A DNA stretch of 64,000 nt from Sipunculus nudus. Taxonomy: Eukaryota > Annelida > Sipuncula > Golfingiida > Sipunculidae. Location of the stretch: assembly GCA_026874595.1 (NCBI GenBank), contig CM049310.1:78485056-78549055 (forward strand), given 5' to 3'. The notes under the pieces are model-generated. The model was given only the letters and a program-made list of their open reading frames with translations. It ran no database searches and was not told the DNA's origin. Position 1 is the first letter of the stretch; each line of letters begins with the position of its first letter. The translations under genes and the position numbers were made by a program. This document shows, one piece after another, positions 42,783-54,480 of this stretch.

Positions 42783-43157
42783 AACATCAACCTCATGAGA
42801 AGAACTAAATACTATCAGCAACCAAGATCAAGCTCTCGTGAAAGAATAGCCACAGAGCAGGGCCAGGTGATGCCAGAAGAGATTGTCAATGTTGTACAGT
42901 TGGCCCCGTAAGGTGCTGCCGCCATCTAGTGAGCGCCATAGTAACTATTTGCACTGTTTACTGTCTCGTGAGAAGATCTGAGATTAGCAGCCATCTTGAG
43001 CATGGGAACTGAACAAAGCCAGTCTTCAAACGAGCGTTCCAATCTTTTGAACCAGATAAGAACATTACACTGGCGATGATGAGTGTGGACTGCCCTAACA
43101 TCACTGAACAATCGTTTATGGATATAATGTACAGTAGGACAACTGTATATTGGCATT
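42783..43157. other. Unassigned segment before gypsy gag
   Basis: Contains CpG-containing stretches (GCCGCCATCTAGTGAGCGCC) and a possible leader, but no certain coding. It could be LTR or leader sequence of the interrupted gypsy element. Confidence 0.3.
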
Positions 43158-43351
43158 TTGTCTATATTTTCTATTTCTATTGAAAACTTGTTTCAAAAAC
43201 CTGTGATTGGCCATCAGCATTCAGGACCCAAAAAAGCAAAAAAAGCCCTATTGCTCCATTATGCAGGTGAGTATGTTAATGGCATTTTCTATACCTTATC
43301 GAACACTGAACCCACCAGTGAAGAAAACCCTCTTGAAAAAGCCAAGTCCAC
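43158..43351 (+). pseudogene. Gypsy-type Gag, left half, split by Mutator-like element
   Basis: The frame reads PKKAKKALLLHYAGEYV, then LSNTEP and NPLEKAKST, a clear gypsy Gag capsid start. The native reading ends at the 9-bp duplication CAAGTCCAC. The open frame that continues to 43,544 translates transposon sequence. The right half resumes at 45,728. Confidence 0.75.
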
Positions 43352-43745
43352 GGCAATAGATAAAACTCGGAAGTCGGAAGTCGGAAGCCTTCGGAAGTCG
43401 GAAGCCGTTTTATTTTTTAATATAATTTTTAAAATAACGAACAAATCGACAACTTTTTGTGTTAAAACGGAAGATATATACCCCCTCTATCATACAAGAA
43501 ATTTTCAAACATATGTATTAACATATATGGAAATAAAAGCATAATTAATCCGTCGGAAGCCTCTCGGAAGTCATCCGAGAGTGACAGATGATGCTCAAAA
43601 TGCATAAAACTCGGAAGTCAAGCCCATAGCACCAACCAACAATGACACAGAAAAGGTCTCGCATCATTCCTTATTTTAATTTTAGTAATTTTATGTATTT
43701 AAATAAAATCAGAATGTATATTACTAATATAATAAAATATAAAAT
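43352..43745 (+). repeat. Left TIR of Mutator-like element
   Basis: About 394 bp matching the complement of about 45,325-45,718, with small indels. It includes CTCGGATGACTTCCGA-type and GGTCTCGCATCATTCC blocks. Frames on opposite strands in the two arms encode near-identical peptides only because the arms are inverted copies. Confidence 0.88.
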
Positions 43746-45324
43746 AATAAAACAAACTAAAAAAATGTTGAAATACATATCCAAATGTAATACATTATAT
43801 ATCATATCGCAATGTAATATTTTAAAAAGGAATGTTATTGTAGAAATAAAATATAAAAGCGTTTAAAATTTCGTAATTTTATCCAAATAGTGTAATAACG
43901 TTTTTCCTTATTTAACAAAAAAATGAATATTATATCATATAAAAAATTAATTATAACTTAATTAAACAACATTCATGTGTATTATGATAATTTTAATTAA
44001 TACTATTCAAATATTTTATGAAATACATAAATTTGTATATTAATGTAAACACAAAGTATCAAACTGTCGCATTCTTGCAGGAACTGGTAAAACCGTAAGA
44101 AAATTCCATTCAGTTTTTGAATTAATAAAACTATTTTTTATCCATTAGGATGCTATATATACAGTATTACTGAAAGTAGTAGTTTATAATCCATGAAATA
44201 GGGTGGTATACATGGCACGCATAACTCTCTAAAGCTTGCTAAATACTGATCACCCAACGTATCAGGAAACAATTTTAGAACATTGCACAGACAATTTTTT
44301 CTAATACATTAAAAAACACTTCCATTATATTTCGTAAATTTAAAAATAAATGTAAAACTGCAAAACTGTGAAAGATTAAAAAAAGGCATATGCAAAATCA
44401 TTTCAATAAATTAAAACAGGATCTTTATATCTTAATAATTAGCTCAATCAAAATAAGTTATGTTGGATTAAATATTTCTATTACATAATAAGGAGAAAAT
44501 GTTTTAAAAAATGTAAAGTTAAATGAAATAGATATATCATAATATATTTCTGACATTTATAGCAGGATAACATATGAAAAGATTCCAGAGAACAATTTTT
44601 ATTTTTTTTTAAACAATTCAAAGCCACATACTGTTTTTGTCAACATTTTAAGAACAGTTTCCTAAAATGTAGTGCTAAATGGGGATGAGGCTTAGAAACG
44701 CGTGTGCTTTTAAGGTAACGACATAAAATATCTTTAGATTGTAATCAGTTACAACTAATTAAATAACAAGTGGTTAAGGGAGGAATCGCCACCTAAAATC
44801 TGTTTTGCGAGCTGTTACCCATTTTATTTGTAAGAATTACTCGCTCGATGGATGAGATAAATAATCACATACATGAATGGAAAAAATAAATAATCATATT
44901 ATATACATTTAATAATTTCAATTATTATTTTATATTAACATATATCACTTTGTCATACGTAACATATACTACAAAATATGCTGCACAATGTTACATTCTA
45001 TATTTAATCACTTTTAATGGTTTATATAATATTTTAGGAATATTGATTATAATATAATTTTATAATTTATGATTATATATGATATAATTATATTGGTGTT
45101 GAATGGATATATTTATATCGTCACATAATGATATTTAACACATTGTGTATAAATTTTGTTATACCTGTTATTATGTAATTATATTTTGCATCATGTTTAT
45201 ATCTGTTCAATCAACAAAAAAATAGAAAATACGAAAATATATCTGTTTTGTATTTTAATTTCTTGTATGTTATTTGTTATTATAGTATTTTACATTCATA
45301 TCATATGTTTTATATTTTAATATT

Positions 45325-45718
45325 AATTTTTATATTATATTTTTAGTTATATACATTCTGATTTTATTTAAATACATAAAATTACTAAAATTAAAATAAG
45401 GAATGATGCGAGACCTTTTCTGTGTCATTGTTGGTTGGTGCTATGGGCTTGACTTCCGAGTTTTATGCATTTTGAGCATCATCTGTCACTCTCGGATGAC
45501 TTCCGAAAGGCTTCCGACTGATTAATTATGCTTTAATTTTCATATATGTTAATATATATGTTTGAAACTTTATTGTATGATACAAGGGGTATATATCTTC
45601 CGTTGTAATAGAAAAAGTTGTCGATTTGTTCGTTATTTTAAAAATTATATTAAAAAATAAAACGGCTTCCGACTTCCGAAGGCTTCCGACTTCCGACTTC
45701 CGAGTTTTATTTATTGCC
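45325..45718 (-). repeat. Right TIR of Mutator-like element
   Basis: Inverted partner of the left arm. Its outermost bases are TTTATTTATTGCC, against GGCAATAGATAAA at the left. Confidence 0.88.
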
Positions 45719-45727
45719 CAAGTCCAC

Positions 45728-45811
45728 CCTCTCTCTGTACTTTTCTTCAAAACAAAACTTTGAGTACATAAACAGCCTTTCAAATATCAAACAAAGCCAA
45801 AATCAAGTTCC
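45728..45811 (+). pseudogene. Gypsy-type Gag, continuation after insertion
   Basis: Reads LSLYFSSKQNFEY directly after the reconstructed junction, matching the usual F.P..N.EY segment of gypsy Gag that follows KA...L. It soon passes into a BEL-like Gag, implying another old junction at about 45,800. Confidence 0.6.
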
Positions 45812-47105
45812 ATGCAGGCCAATACAGTGGATTTAGATAATACATCGACCATATACAGAGAGAGAAATGAGGATCGCCAAAGCATGTGTGAGAGCATATC
45901 AGCAGTTCGAGACGATCAGAAAAGTCGCCAGGGTGAAAATTATTCCAGAGATGAAGGTGAGGAAGTATCATCAGCAAAAGTTCAAACACCTCATAAAGAT
46001 CTAAACAATTTAGCAGTGGCAAGTCTTGCAGAGGCAATCGCAAGTTCTATCAGTATAAATTGATTGCCAGTCCATGAACCTAAAATGTTCAGTGGCGACC
46101 CTCTCAAGATTACAGAGTGGAAATTATCATTCATGATGCTCACTGATAATAAGCCATTGTCACCAAATGAGAAAATGTTCTACCTAAAAACCTACCTAAG
46201 TGGAGAAGTATGCAAGGCTGTAGAAGGATACTTCTTCAAAGACTCATATAAATGAAGCATATAAATGTGCATGGCTGCTTTTACAAGAGCGTATGGTGAT
46301 CCGTTTATTGTGAAATGAGCCTTTCAGGATAAATCAGCCGAGTGGTCCAAGATAGGTGCAAATGATCCTTTGGTCCTCCAAGAGTTAGGAGACTTTATGC
46401 AAGGCTGTGTAGAAGCTATTCCTCATGTCAAGGGATTTAATGTGATAAACGATTGTGAAGAAAACCACAAGCTGGTGAAGAAGTTACCTAAGTGGCTAAA
46501 TTATCCACAATTTTACCAGCTTCATCCACAAGGAAGCAAGAATAGCATGTAATCCAATAACTTCACCGTATCTACTCAACTCAAAGGCCATGGATGAACG
46601 ATTTCTACGCCAACAAAAGTCACTAATAACAAAAACAGAGAATCTGAAAAAAGGTGCAAATTCAGTGACTCAAACATCAGAAAACCGACAGAGAGATTCC
46701 TGTTATATCTGCCAAGATGTGGACCATGGGATGGCAAAGTGCCCTGTGTTTGCAGCAAAATCGTTAATAAAAAAGAAGCAATTCATTCAGAAAAACAACC
46801 GGTACTTTGGATGTGTAAGGAGAGGACACAATTCAAAGGAATGAAGAATGCGGCATATATGGGGCTTGTCTATTTGTCTACATGAAAACAGAACGAACAC
46901 ATTATCAGTAGCCATACAAAGTGAACAACCTTGGTCAGAAAGAAATGTGACCCAGATCAATAATGAAACATCACATGTGGCAACACAGCATACCTGCACT
47001 ACTACCAGGATCGAGCCAATTGTCATTTCCAGCGTGCAAGGACCACAGAAGGAATACTTACATATGCATTATTTGACATGCAGAGCTACTGGACCTTCGT
47101 TTTGA
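45812..47105 (+). pseudogene. BEL/Pao Gag relic (second family)
   Basis: Frames at 45,812-46,063 (polar, acidic leader) and 46,064-46,255 (EPKMFSGDPLKITEWKLSF, then EKMFYLKTYLSGEVCKAVEG) make a DUF1759-type domain. After a stop come RAYGDPFIV and AEWSKIGANDPL, then AIPHVKGFNVINDCEENHKL and KKLPKWLNYPQF. A knuckle region at 46,590-46,850 has CYICQDVDHGMAKCPVF and YFGCVRRGHNSKEC. This is the Gag of a BEL family distinct from those at 32 and 62 kb. Stops and gaps show it is dead, and no pol follows. Confidence 0.8.
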
Positions 47106-47189
47106 ATGAAAATGCTTAACAGCAAGGTGAGAAGGGACAGCCTTTCCAGCTTAAACTGGGATCAGCTCAAGGGTAACAAATCTTGATGT

Positions 47190-48016
47190 CTCTCAAAATA
47201 TCCCGCTACCATTGAGTATGACAGTCCAGCAAAAAATTATTGGGACCATAAATTTATAGATTTGGCAGAATTGATCCCTAATTTTCAAGCAAAGACATAT
47301 AATCTCAGATTTGATGATGAAAACAGTTTCTGTTGGGCTCCTGAAGCCAGGAAACAGTTGTCTTATGAAAACTGGGCACAGGCATTAACACGTTCATGTC
47401 CATATATTGCCAAGCCCCCTCACCTTTGCAAATACATTAGTATTGTCAGAAACCTCTTCCAGATTGGGGCAGACAGGTGGGCCTATGATACAGGCTTCAG
47501 AAAAGCTAGGGAATTACACATCCATTAGAGGTCCAACATACAGAACTTTATGTAACTGCTGTCACTTCAAACCTGTAAACCACTACCCAGCCCTTTCTTC
47601 AGCAGGCAAAAGGGACCTGCCACAGGTTCAACTGGTGGAGATTTTGGCAGGGATGCCACTACAGGCAGGCATGCGCTTTTTTCAATGGGAATCGCCCAAG
47701 AAATATGTGTAGATTGGTCCAAAACAGGACAATCCAAACAAGCAGCCCCCAGGTCAACAGACCAGGAATCAGGCCCCGCAGTCACAACAGAACCAACCAA
47801 CACCAGGACCTACCAACACCAATAAACCAGAACTTGATAAACAACTATATATTAGCCAATATGATGTTGAAAAGACTACGTTTCTGGTTACAGGTTTCAG
47901 AGATGGGTTTGCTATAGGGTAAAAGGGTACTTTCAGTAACTATGTTTCAAAAAATCTGAAGTCTGTTTAAAAGAATCCTGACAAAAATTCAGAAAGAAAT
48001 CTCTTAAAGAAAGAGT
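47190..48016 (+). pseudogene. DIRS-like Gag and start of RT, left part
   Basis: The frame at 47,262-47,528 reads LIPNFQAKTYNLRFDDENSF, then QLSYENWAQAL. A continuing trace has TELYVTAVTSN and a cysteine/histidine cluster (GTCHRFN, CHYRQACAF). After a proline/asparagine-rich spacer, about 47,860-48,015 reads YDVEKTTFLVTGFRDGFAIG and KNLKSV, the region just before the fingers of DIRS-type RT. The trace stops at the TA where the pogo-like element is inserted and resumes at 51,034. Confidence 0.6.
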
Positions 48017-48129
48017 TACCGTATTTACTCGTGTATAGGACGACAAATTGGTTCCCAAATTTTGGAGGGCTTAGTGGGGGGGGTCGTCCTATTATCGGGT
48101 ACAAGTTTTTCAGTCACCTGAAGCTCACC

Positions 48130-49730
48130 GAAAATGATAAACAAGATACCGGTAAGTATATCAACCAGTGCTGCGTCGGTAGAACACAAGCCTTAAAACG
48201 TCCGTACACAGATTCTAGTAATGACATGTATTTATTTTCTTTTTTTATGTGTCTGATATAATGTTTATAAAGCATATCATATGTTTTATTACAAGAAGAA
48301 AGTATGATGTTTATCCTTCTCACGTTACTAAATTTGTCATATCAGCGGCGTAGTATGCATGACTTGTGTTCACAAGCGGGCCGACATGTAACCTCCCCGC
48401 AAATACCCCCGGCCCAACCATAAACTATAAACATTCCCCAAAAAGACACGCTAATATGCATATCGTCGGCAGTGTAATAATTAAAAATTTTAAATCTAGT
48501 ATGTCGATCGTATTTTTTACATATTTTTATCTTGTCATGGTTTAATATTCCGTATTACTGAAAAAGAATATACAAAATTGCGGTCGTCCTTCGCTTTCGC
48601 CAAGCGTCCTGACGGGTAACCTAAACGACACCGGTCACGCCCAGTTCAACGATAAGCTAATAAATTCCATTTTCATTCTCCACATGAAATCAGTTATATA
48701 AAAATCGTTATCAAAGCAAATTGGTTCCAATATAAATAATATATTTAACAAATCTCGCTGACAAACATACAACATTAAGAAAGTATGATTAATTATCACG
48801 GAATATAATTAATGTAGCGCACATGTTTGGTTAAACAAACGAGTTAACAACCCATCAGTGACAGCTTTGATCACCTTGTGATGACGGTCACCAAAAGGAC
48901 AAGGGCACGGATTACCTGATCAGTGGAGGTTTCAGGTGTGAGAATCCCCTTTGATATGGTGGTTTCTCTCGGCTTGCCTAAATCAAAGAGACCTTATTCA
49001 GTTGACAGTGAAAGCTGCCGGTAAGTATCGCCCACTGATGCGTTGGTAACAAACAAGCGTGTTTATTTAAGAAATGTATTTATTATTTTCTTTACTTTGT
49101 CTGATATTATGTTTATGAAGCACATCACATGTTTTATTTTAAGAGAAACGTGTGATGTTTGTCCTTCTCACTTTACAAAATGTGTCATACCAGCGGCGTA
49201 GCATGCATGACTTGTGTTCACAAGCGGGCCGACATGTTACCTCCGCGCAAATACCCCTGGCCCAACAATAAACATTCCCCAAAAAGGCACGCTGATATGC
49301 AAATCGTCCGCAGTGTAATAATTACAAATTTTAAATTGTGTATGTCGATCGTATTTTTCACATATTTTTATCTTGTCATGGTTTAATATTCCGTTTTACT
49401 GAAAAAGAATATACAATATTGCGGTCGTCCTTAGCTTTCGCCAGGCGTCCTGACGGGTAACCTAAACGACACCGGTCACGCCCAGTTCAACGATTAGCTA
49501 ATAAATTCCATTTTCATTCTCCACATGATACCAGTTGTATAAAAATTATTATCAAAGCAAATTGGTTCCAGTATAAATAATATATTTAACAAATCTCGCT
49601 GACAAACATACAACATTAAGAAAGTATGATTAATTATCACAGAATATAATTAATGTAGCGCACATGTTTGGTTAAACGAGTAAACACCTCATCAGTGACA
49701 GCTTTGATCAACTTGTGATGACGGTCACGC
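48130..49730 (+). repeat. Two-copy tandem duplication inside pogo-like element
   Basis: 48,145-48,892 and 49,013-49,728 share, in order, CCGGTAAGTAT, CAGCGGCGTAG, CATGACTTGTGTTCACAAGC, GGGCCGACATGT, GCGGTCGTCCT, CGACACCGGTCACGCC and GATGACGGTCAC. Offset is about 840-870 bp. The first copy ends at GGTCACC, followed by about 120 bp of unrelated spacer. The second copy runs on into the transposase fragment. Confidence 0.85.
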
Positions 49731-49893
49731 TTCTGAAGAAACGATGTCTGCTCGTGTGGGACCAGTTCCGGGGACACCTGACCCCCGCCATCAAGGCCGC
49801 TGTCAAGCATTGCCGGACTCACCAGGCCGTTATTCTCAAATGCGCATATATCATACCACTTAGACAGTGTTTGTCCACTTTAAATGTTGATTA
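49725..49893 (+). pseudogene. Pogo-type DDE transposase fragment
   Basis: One frame reads LLKKRCLLVWDQFRGHLTP, then AIKAAVKHCRTHQAVI and STLNVD before a stop. The pattern LL.WD.F.GH, with the second catalytic Asp, about 20 residues, then AVI, then LNVD, is characteristic of DDE_1 (pogo/Tigger) transposases. The usual PGG-T-LQPLDV segment has been replaced or deleted between AVI and NVD. This is the only protein remnant in the 3-kb element. GC content is visibly higher here than around it. Confidence 0.75.
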
Positions 49894-51003
49894 GAAGAAT
49901 ATGTATTATCCTAATAAACGGTGATACACGGGGAACGATGTCTGCTCTGGGTTTCCCCCCTGCCACGGCTGGCCGGCAGCCGCCTGTGTAACCAGTGGTA
50001 ACGGGCCGTGTTGGATCAGCGAGCAAAGGTCACGCAGTTCATTGTTTCAGATTCTGAGACAGTTTCAAGCGCAAGGGTTGCAAAGTTTCAAAAGTGAGTC
50101 TTGGAGGCTTCTGAACTCAGTGTTTGTCAGAAGTTTGGCTGAAGTTTAACAGTGTGTTAGCCATTTATGATGAAAGAACATTTGCATGTAATTTTGTTTT
50201 CAAGTGTGACGTGTTTATAGCCATTTTCCGGTAGTTAAGTGCTTTGATGATGATTATTTCAGTTAATCGCTTTGTAAGTACGTTAATATCATCACAGGTG
50301 TTGAAGTCATCATTTATGATTTCCAGTTGAATTGTCGATTCCTGCAGCCCCAAAGCCTGCAAACCATAGTGCTTAATTCAGTGCTTAATGTCGTCTATAT
50401 GCAATCTCTTACCTACATCAATTTGAAATTTTGTATCAACACATATTTTTTGTATGTTAAGTTTGACTGAAAACCAAAAAAAAAAAACATTCCTTCACGC
50501 AAGTTATAATTTATTGTTTTTCATATTTAGTTAACAGCTTGCAATATTTATAGTACTTTGACAATATTTAATTGTTTATAAAAAGTATTTAAAATACTTT
50601 CATAGCATCACAGCTTTTGAATTTTTTATCAATTTGTTTTGTCAGTTTAGGCAACCACAGAAATGCATCAGTGCTTAATTCAGTGCCTAATTTATTTTTA
50701 TTTGGTGTTTCTTATGACATCATTTTGAATTGTATATACACATTCTTTTATATATTTAATCAAATCCTGTTTTGGTCTGTTCCATCATACATTTCCTTTT
50801 AACTTTCCTATTTTCACTTTTTTACTAATAAAAATAAATATACCACTGAACATTTGAAGAATGAAATGTTATAATAGCCCAGTTTAATCATCGGTTTACA
50901 TGATCATGACACATAGTGATTCAGTAGCTGATAGATCCATGGTGCTAAATAATAATTTGTACCCAAATTTGAGGCTTAAAATTGGGGGGTCGTCTTATAC
51001 ACG
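49894..51003. other. Interior of pogo-like element, no coding
   Basis: Mostly AT-rich. CAGTGCTTAATTCAGTGC-like blocks recur at about 50,368-50,390 and 50,668-50,690, hinting at another internal duplication of about 300 bp. Confidence 0.5.
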
Positions 51004-51033
51004 GGGTCGTCCTATACACGAGTAAATACGGTA

Positions 51034-51640
51034 TTGGCCCATTTATAAAACTTCCATATAACCCAATGATGTGTTCCCGCTTGGCCTAATTCCAAAAAAA
51101 AAGGGCGGTAAGTTCAGACTCATACAACACACCTCCTTCCCAGCAGGTGAATCAATTAATTATGGCATTCCCAAAGAAGCCTCTAAAGTAATGTACACAT
51201 CAGTTGAAGATGCAATAAATCATGTTTAGAACATGGGCCAGGAACTATACCTGGCAAAAGCTGAAAATTGAGTCGGCATTTACGCTCCTGCCCATACATC
51301 CAAAACAGCATAGGTTATTTGGGTTTTACATGGAACAATCAATTATTTTTCGTCAGATGTTCCTCAATGGCTGTGTGTCCTGGTGTAAGATCTTCCAGGA
51401 GTTAAGTTCTGCTAAACAACACAATTGTTGCTCAGCAATTAACAGGAAAGGTTGTGCATTACTCAGACAACTTCCAATTTATAGCTGAAAGTAAGCAAGC
51501 ATATCAAAATCACTTAGATTATTTCGTTGAGATGTGTAGCATACTAGGTGTGCCAAATGCAACAGATAAAACAGTAGGTCCTAGTGAAAAGCTGTCCTTT
51601 TTGGGTATAGAGTTGGCTTCCTCAAGATAAGGTGAGTCAG
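51034..51640 (+). pseudogene. DIRS-like RT relic, right part
   Basis: Picks up where 48,016 stopped. It reads GPFIKLPYNPMM, then in another frame KFRLIQHTSFPAGESINYG, then YLAKAEIESAFTLLPIHP (the first RT catalytic region, Asp replaced by Glu) and CKIFQELSSA. After shifts come KQAYQNHLDYFVEMCSILG and KLSFLGIEL, the connection motif of DIRS RT. No tyrosine recombinase was found to the right. Confidence 0.65.
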
Positions 51641-51985
51641 TGTTTGCAGGAAGATATAGAAAATAACACTCAAAGCCCTGAAATCACATGCTCTGTTTTG
51701 ATACATGGGACAGCTTTTTTTTAACATTATTAGAGACTCATGACCTTATTAAATATGCCTGGGTGTTGCCCATCATCAAACTCGGGAGAGATAATCTGTT
51801 GGTAAGTAGTCATGGTGAATTTCATGAAAATCCATCACAGCCCCAGTAAGTTATTGCAACGAAACAAAAAGTAAACGGACGGATGGTGGGTGTACCATAA
51901 TACTCCTGACATGATGGGCGTATAAAAAAACAGTGCTTCACAATTTTGCGGTGAAGGAGGTGATTGAACTGGGTGAAACCATCAG
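51641..51985. repeat. Unassigned repeat-like segment
   Basis: Contains GAATTTCATGAAAATCCATC and GTAAACGGACGGATGG, motifs common in dispersed noncoding repeats of invertebrates. Boundaries are unclear. Confidence 0.3.
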
Positions 51986-52235
51986 AGTTACAGAAAATGA
52001 TGATTTCAGCACACAAAACAAAAGATGATGGAATATTTTGCACCTAGACATAATGCGGAATACGAGACATTTATTTCTGGCTAGCTAGCCAGCAACAAGG
52101 TGAGTCCTTGGACAAGTTTCATGCCTGGTTAAGATCACTTTGTAAGCATTGTGATTTAGTTGATAAGGGTAGAGATAAAATCACAAATTATCCAAAAATG
52201 TACCAATGAGAAAGTCAGGAACAAAGGTGATAGTG
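51986..52235 (+). pseudogene. Gypsy-type Gag fragment
   Basis: Frames read MMEYFAPRHNAEYETF, then QQQGESLDKFHAWLRSL, CDLVDKGREIKSQIIQ and NEKVRNKG. This is the C-terminal half of the gypsy Gag capsid. It lacks the N-terminal half, and a frameshift lies near 52,080. Confidence 0.65.
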
Positions 52236-52734
52236 ATTTGTATGTTGCAGGTGCCAGTCAGAATTTGTGTTTTGGTTGCAATTTCGAAGATGCCTATTGC
52301 GCATGTGCTCTGGTAGGGACAGGAAGAACGCACATGGCAGATTTAATTTGGCTGTGAGCTTTTACATGTTCTACTTAATTGTGCCGATGCAGAAGATTCC
52401 CCTACCCTATATGATATGGAAGGTAAGTTTTCGTATCTTCTGCATCCAGTCTCTGTACGTTTCTTTGGGTGACTTTCATTTATTTTAGATGATTTTGCCA
52501 TGTAAAACTGAGTCATGATTTAGGTAGGGAAGCCAATTTGAAATTGTGTATTTAAGATTGTTGTTATTGCTGGAAACCATATGTATTTTTGTCTGTTATA
52601 CGCATGTTAACAATTATTAGTATCAAACAGACATTTTGGCAATTCGTTACTGTTAATTTAACTGATTTACACATGGTTTTTTCATTCTATGATGACATTG
52701 TTGGATCGTGTTGGTATGTGACCAAGCCAGTAGG
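52236..52734. other. Unassigned segment between gag fragments
   Basis: No coding trace recognised. It may be LTR or leader of the following gag. Confidence 0.3.
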
Positions 52735-53310
52735 ATGGCAAGCAAGGAAAGCTTTGATGCTGTTGGCCTGAAGCCATTTGATACAACAGGCCTGCCATAT
52801 TCTGTTGGACCATGTTGGAGCGCTTGGCTCAAGAGTTTTAATCTGTATTTGGACCCTTGAAGCCTCATCTAGGATAAACCAGCGGCAACAAACCTGATCA
52901 ACAGACAGAAGCACGCTATGTTAATTCATTTTGCTGGTGAGTCCGACCAGTCTATACCTGTAACTTTGTCTGACACTGGTGAAGTCACAGACTTTGATAG
53001 TGCTGTTAACACCTTGAACACCCGTTTTGAGCCCCAAGTGAAAAGCACATTCCAACATAACGTGTTTCATAAGCTCAAACAGGAGCCAGGGTAAACTGTA
53101 GCTCAGTTTGTCACATGCCTTAAAAGGGAAGGACAGTTCTATAATTGCACTGATCTTGATGATCAGGTATGAGACATGATCGTGCAAAAGAGTTCATCTC
53201 ATGAACTCCGTCAAAAACTCCATGAGAGGGGAGAAGGGCTAACACTGTCAAATACACTGAGAATTGCTAATCAGCAAGAAGCAGTAGACTGTCAGTTGAA
53301 AGTGTAGCAG
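52735..53310 (+). pseudogene. Gypsy-type Gag relic with intact start
   Basis: Begins ATG at 52,735 with MASKESFDAVGLKPFDTTGL, then WSAWLKSFNLYLDP. After two stops and a shift it continues MLIHFAGESDQSIPV, LNTRFEPQVKSTFQ, VFHKLKQEPG, FVTCLKREG and LRIANQQEAVDCQL. The order fits a gypsy Gag, start through end of capsid. No zinc knuckle or pol follows before 53,858. Confidence 0.7.
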
Positions 53311-53857
53311 GCTCTACTTAACTGTTAGTCTATAGTTATTTGTTATGGGCTCTGCGTTTCCTGAATAAATCCAGAAGCTTAGATCACAGGGAAGGGAATG
53401 TCATATACACCAAACTTTACACATACAAGCTATCCTATATATGTTTAAAGTATCTACTGTCTCTCCATATCTAGATTTTATTATTTGTCAGTATTTTAAA
53501 CGATTATGCTTTTTCAAGGAATATTATTTGGATTATTTGTAATATCTCCTTGGTCCTTGAATGTTCAGCTTTAAAATTTTAGATACATAAACATAAACCA
53601 GATTAGATTAAGTAGTGTAAGTTTTATGAGTTCAAGTAGTACAGATGATGTATATAATTATTTGTTTTTAGAAACACAGCTTTGTGTCATTAGGTTAGCC
53701 ATGTGGCCCTCAGCAGGGGGTGTTTAGTTCAGGTCTGCACAGCACTTATTTAATGACCTGTCCTGCTGGGCTACATGAGTCCAGCTTATCTGTATCAGAT
53801 GAGTAAACATTAAATGTGATCAACAGCCAGCCTGTCTTATTTGTGTGTAGCATACAG
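53311..53857. other. Noncoding; possible LTR at its right side
   Basis: 53,690-53,850 is GC-richer with CAGCAGGGGGTGTTTAG and CCTGTCCTGCTGGGC blocks, and lies directly before a gag frame, so it may be an LTR. No partner was found in the window. Confidence 0.3.
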
Positions 53858-54480
53858 CCTTGCTACCAAATGGTGGAGAGGATGGCAAGCTGTGGCTTTC
53901 TAAGTTTGAGCTCCTGGTGGCCAGCAAAGACCTGAATGAAGACAGAGCCAAAAGTACACTTCTACTGCATCTCAGTGATGGGGCATTTAGGTGGTATATG
54001 GCCCTGCCTGGATCAGCAAAGACAGACCTGCAACAACTGAAGTCAGCTTTCCTGCAGCATTATGGTCCAGATGAAAACACAAGGTGGGCACGCACAGCTG
54101 CCTTGTTCACCATGCAGCAACAGGAGGGAGAGACAGCCCAAGACCTCATCACCAAAATAACATCAGATGCTGCATCAGTAGGCCTCCCTGAACAGCAAAC
54201 CAAGTAAGCCATTCTCCAGTGACTTCTCCAGTGACTTAAACCAGCAGTTCGCCAGTTTGTTCTACAGAAGGGAGGTCAGACCCTGCAAGAGATCAACTCA
54301 TCAGCAGCCATGGCTGAAGCCACCTGCAGTGAGGACACTTTATCATGTGGAGTGATCAAAGCTATCAAGCGCCTGAAAAAACAGCTAGAGGACATGTCTG
54401 TCCAGATGCTACAGACTCAGGCACAAGTACAGGCAGCAACAGCAGTTCACCCCATCAGAGCCTCACCCAATACAAGGTAA
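53858..54480 (+). pseudogene. Gypsy Gag relic (53.9 kb element)
   Basis: A 116-codon open frame starts within the capsid: LWLSKFELLVASKDLNEDRA, AFRWYMALPGSAKTD, FLQHYGPDENTRWAR and MQQQEGETAQDLITK. After a stop the frame continues with AVRQFVLQKGGQTLQEIN and IKAIKRLKKQLEDMS. This closely follows the Retrotrans_gag pattern of animal gypsy elements. Only two or three lesions are visible, so this relic is younger than most. Confidence 0.8.

Larger units (their letters stand above)
43343..45727. mobile_element. Mutator-like foldback element with 9-bp duplication
   Basis: Element 43,352-45,718 (2,367 bp) lies between exact 9-bp direct repeats CAAGTCCAC (43,343-43,351 and 45,719-45,727). Terminal inverted repeats of about 390 bp start GGCAATAGATAAAACTCGG and end with the near-complement. 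Subterminal DNA has stacked CGGAAGTCGGAAG motifs. Long TIRs and a 9-bp duplication are the hallmarks of the Mutator (MULE) superfamily. The 1.6-kb interior is very AT-rich with no transposase, so it is nonautonomous. Deleting the element plus one duplication restores gypsy Gag reading across the site. Confidence 0.85.
48017..51033. mobile_element. Pogo-like DNA transposon, 3.0 kb, TA duplication
   Basis: Element 48,019-51,031 (3,013 bp) has perfect 26-bp TIRs: CCGTATTTACTCGTGTATA plus GGACGAC at the left, the exact complement at the right. It is flanked by TA. Subterminal GGGGGGTCGTC blocks repeat this end. A fragment of DDE transposase lies at 49,728-49,890. A segment of about 750-850 bp is tandemly duplicated in the left half. 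The TA duplication plus a pogo-type DDE fragment supports the pogo branch of Tc1/mariner. It is nonautonomous now. Confidence 0.85.

Noticed and set aside
42926-43156. Minus-strand frame with a Gag-like WFKRLERSFEDWL stretch
   Set aside because: Opposite to the adjacent plus-strand gypsy Gag and not followed by further Gag motifs on the minus strand. Probably coincidence, though a small inverted fragment cannot be excluded.
43352-45783. Two frames on opposite strands (43,158-43,544 and 45,526-45,783) that encode nearly the same peptide, looking like a conserved gene pair
   Set aside because: They are translations of the two inverted arms of the Mutator-like element. Similarity comes from the TIRs, and no domain is recognisable.
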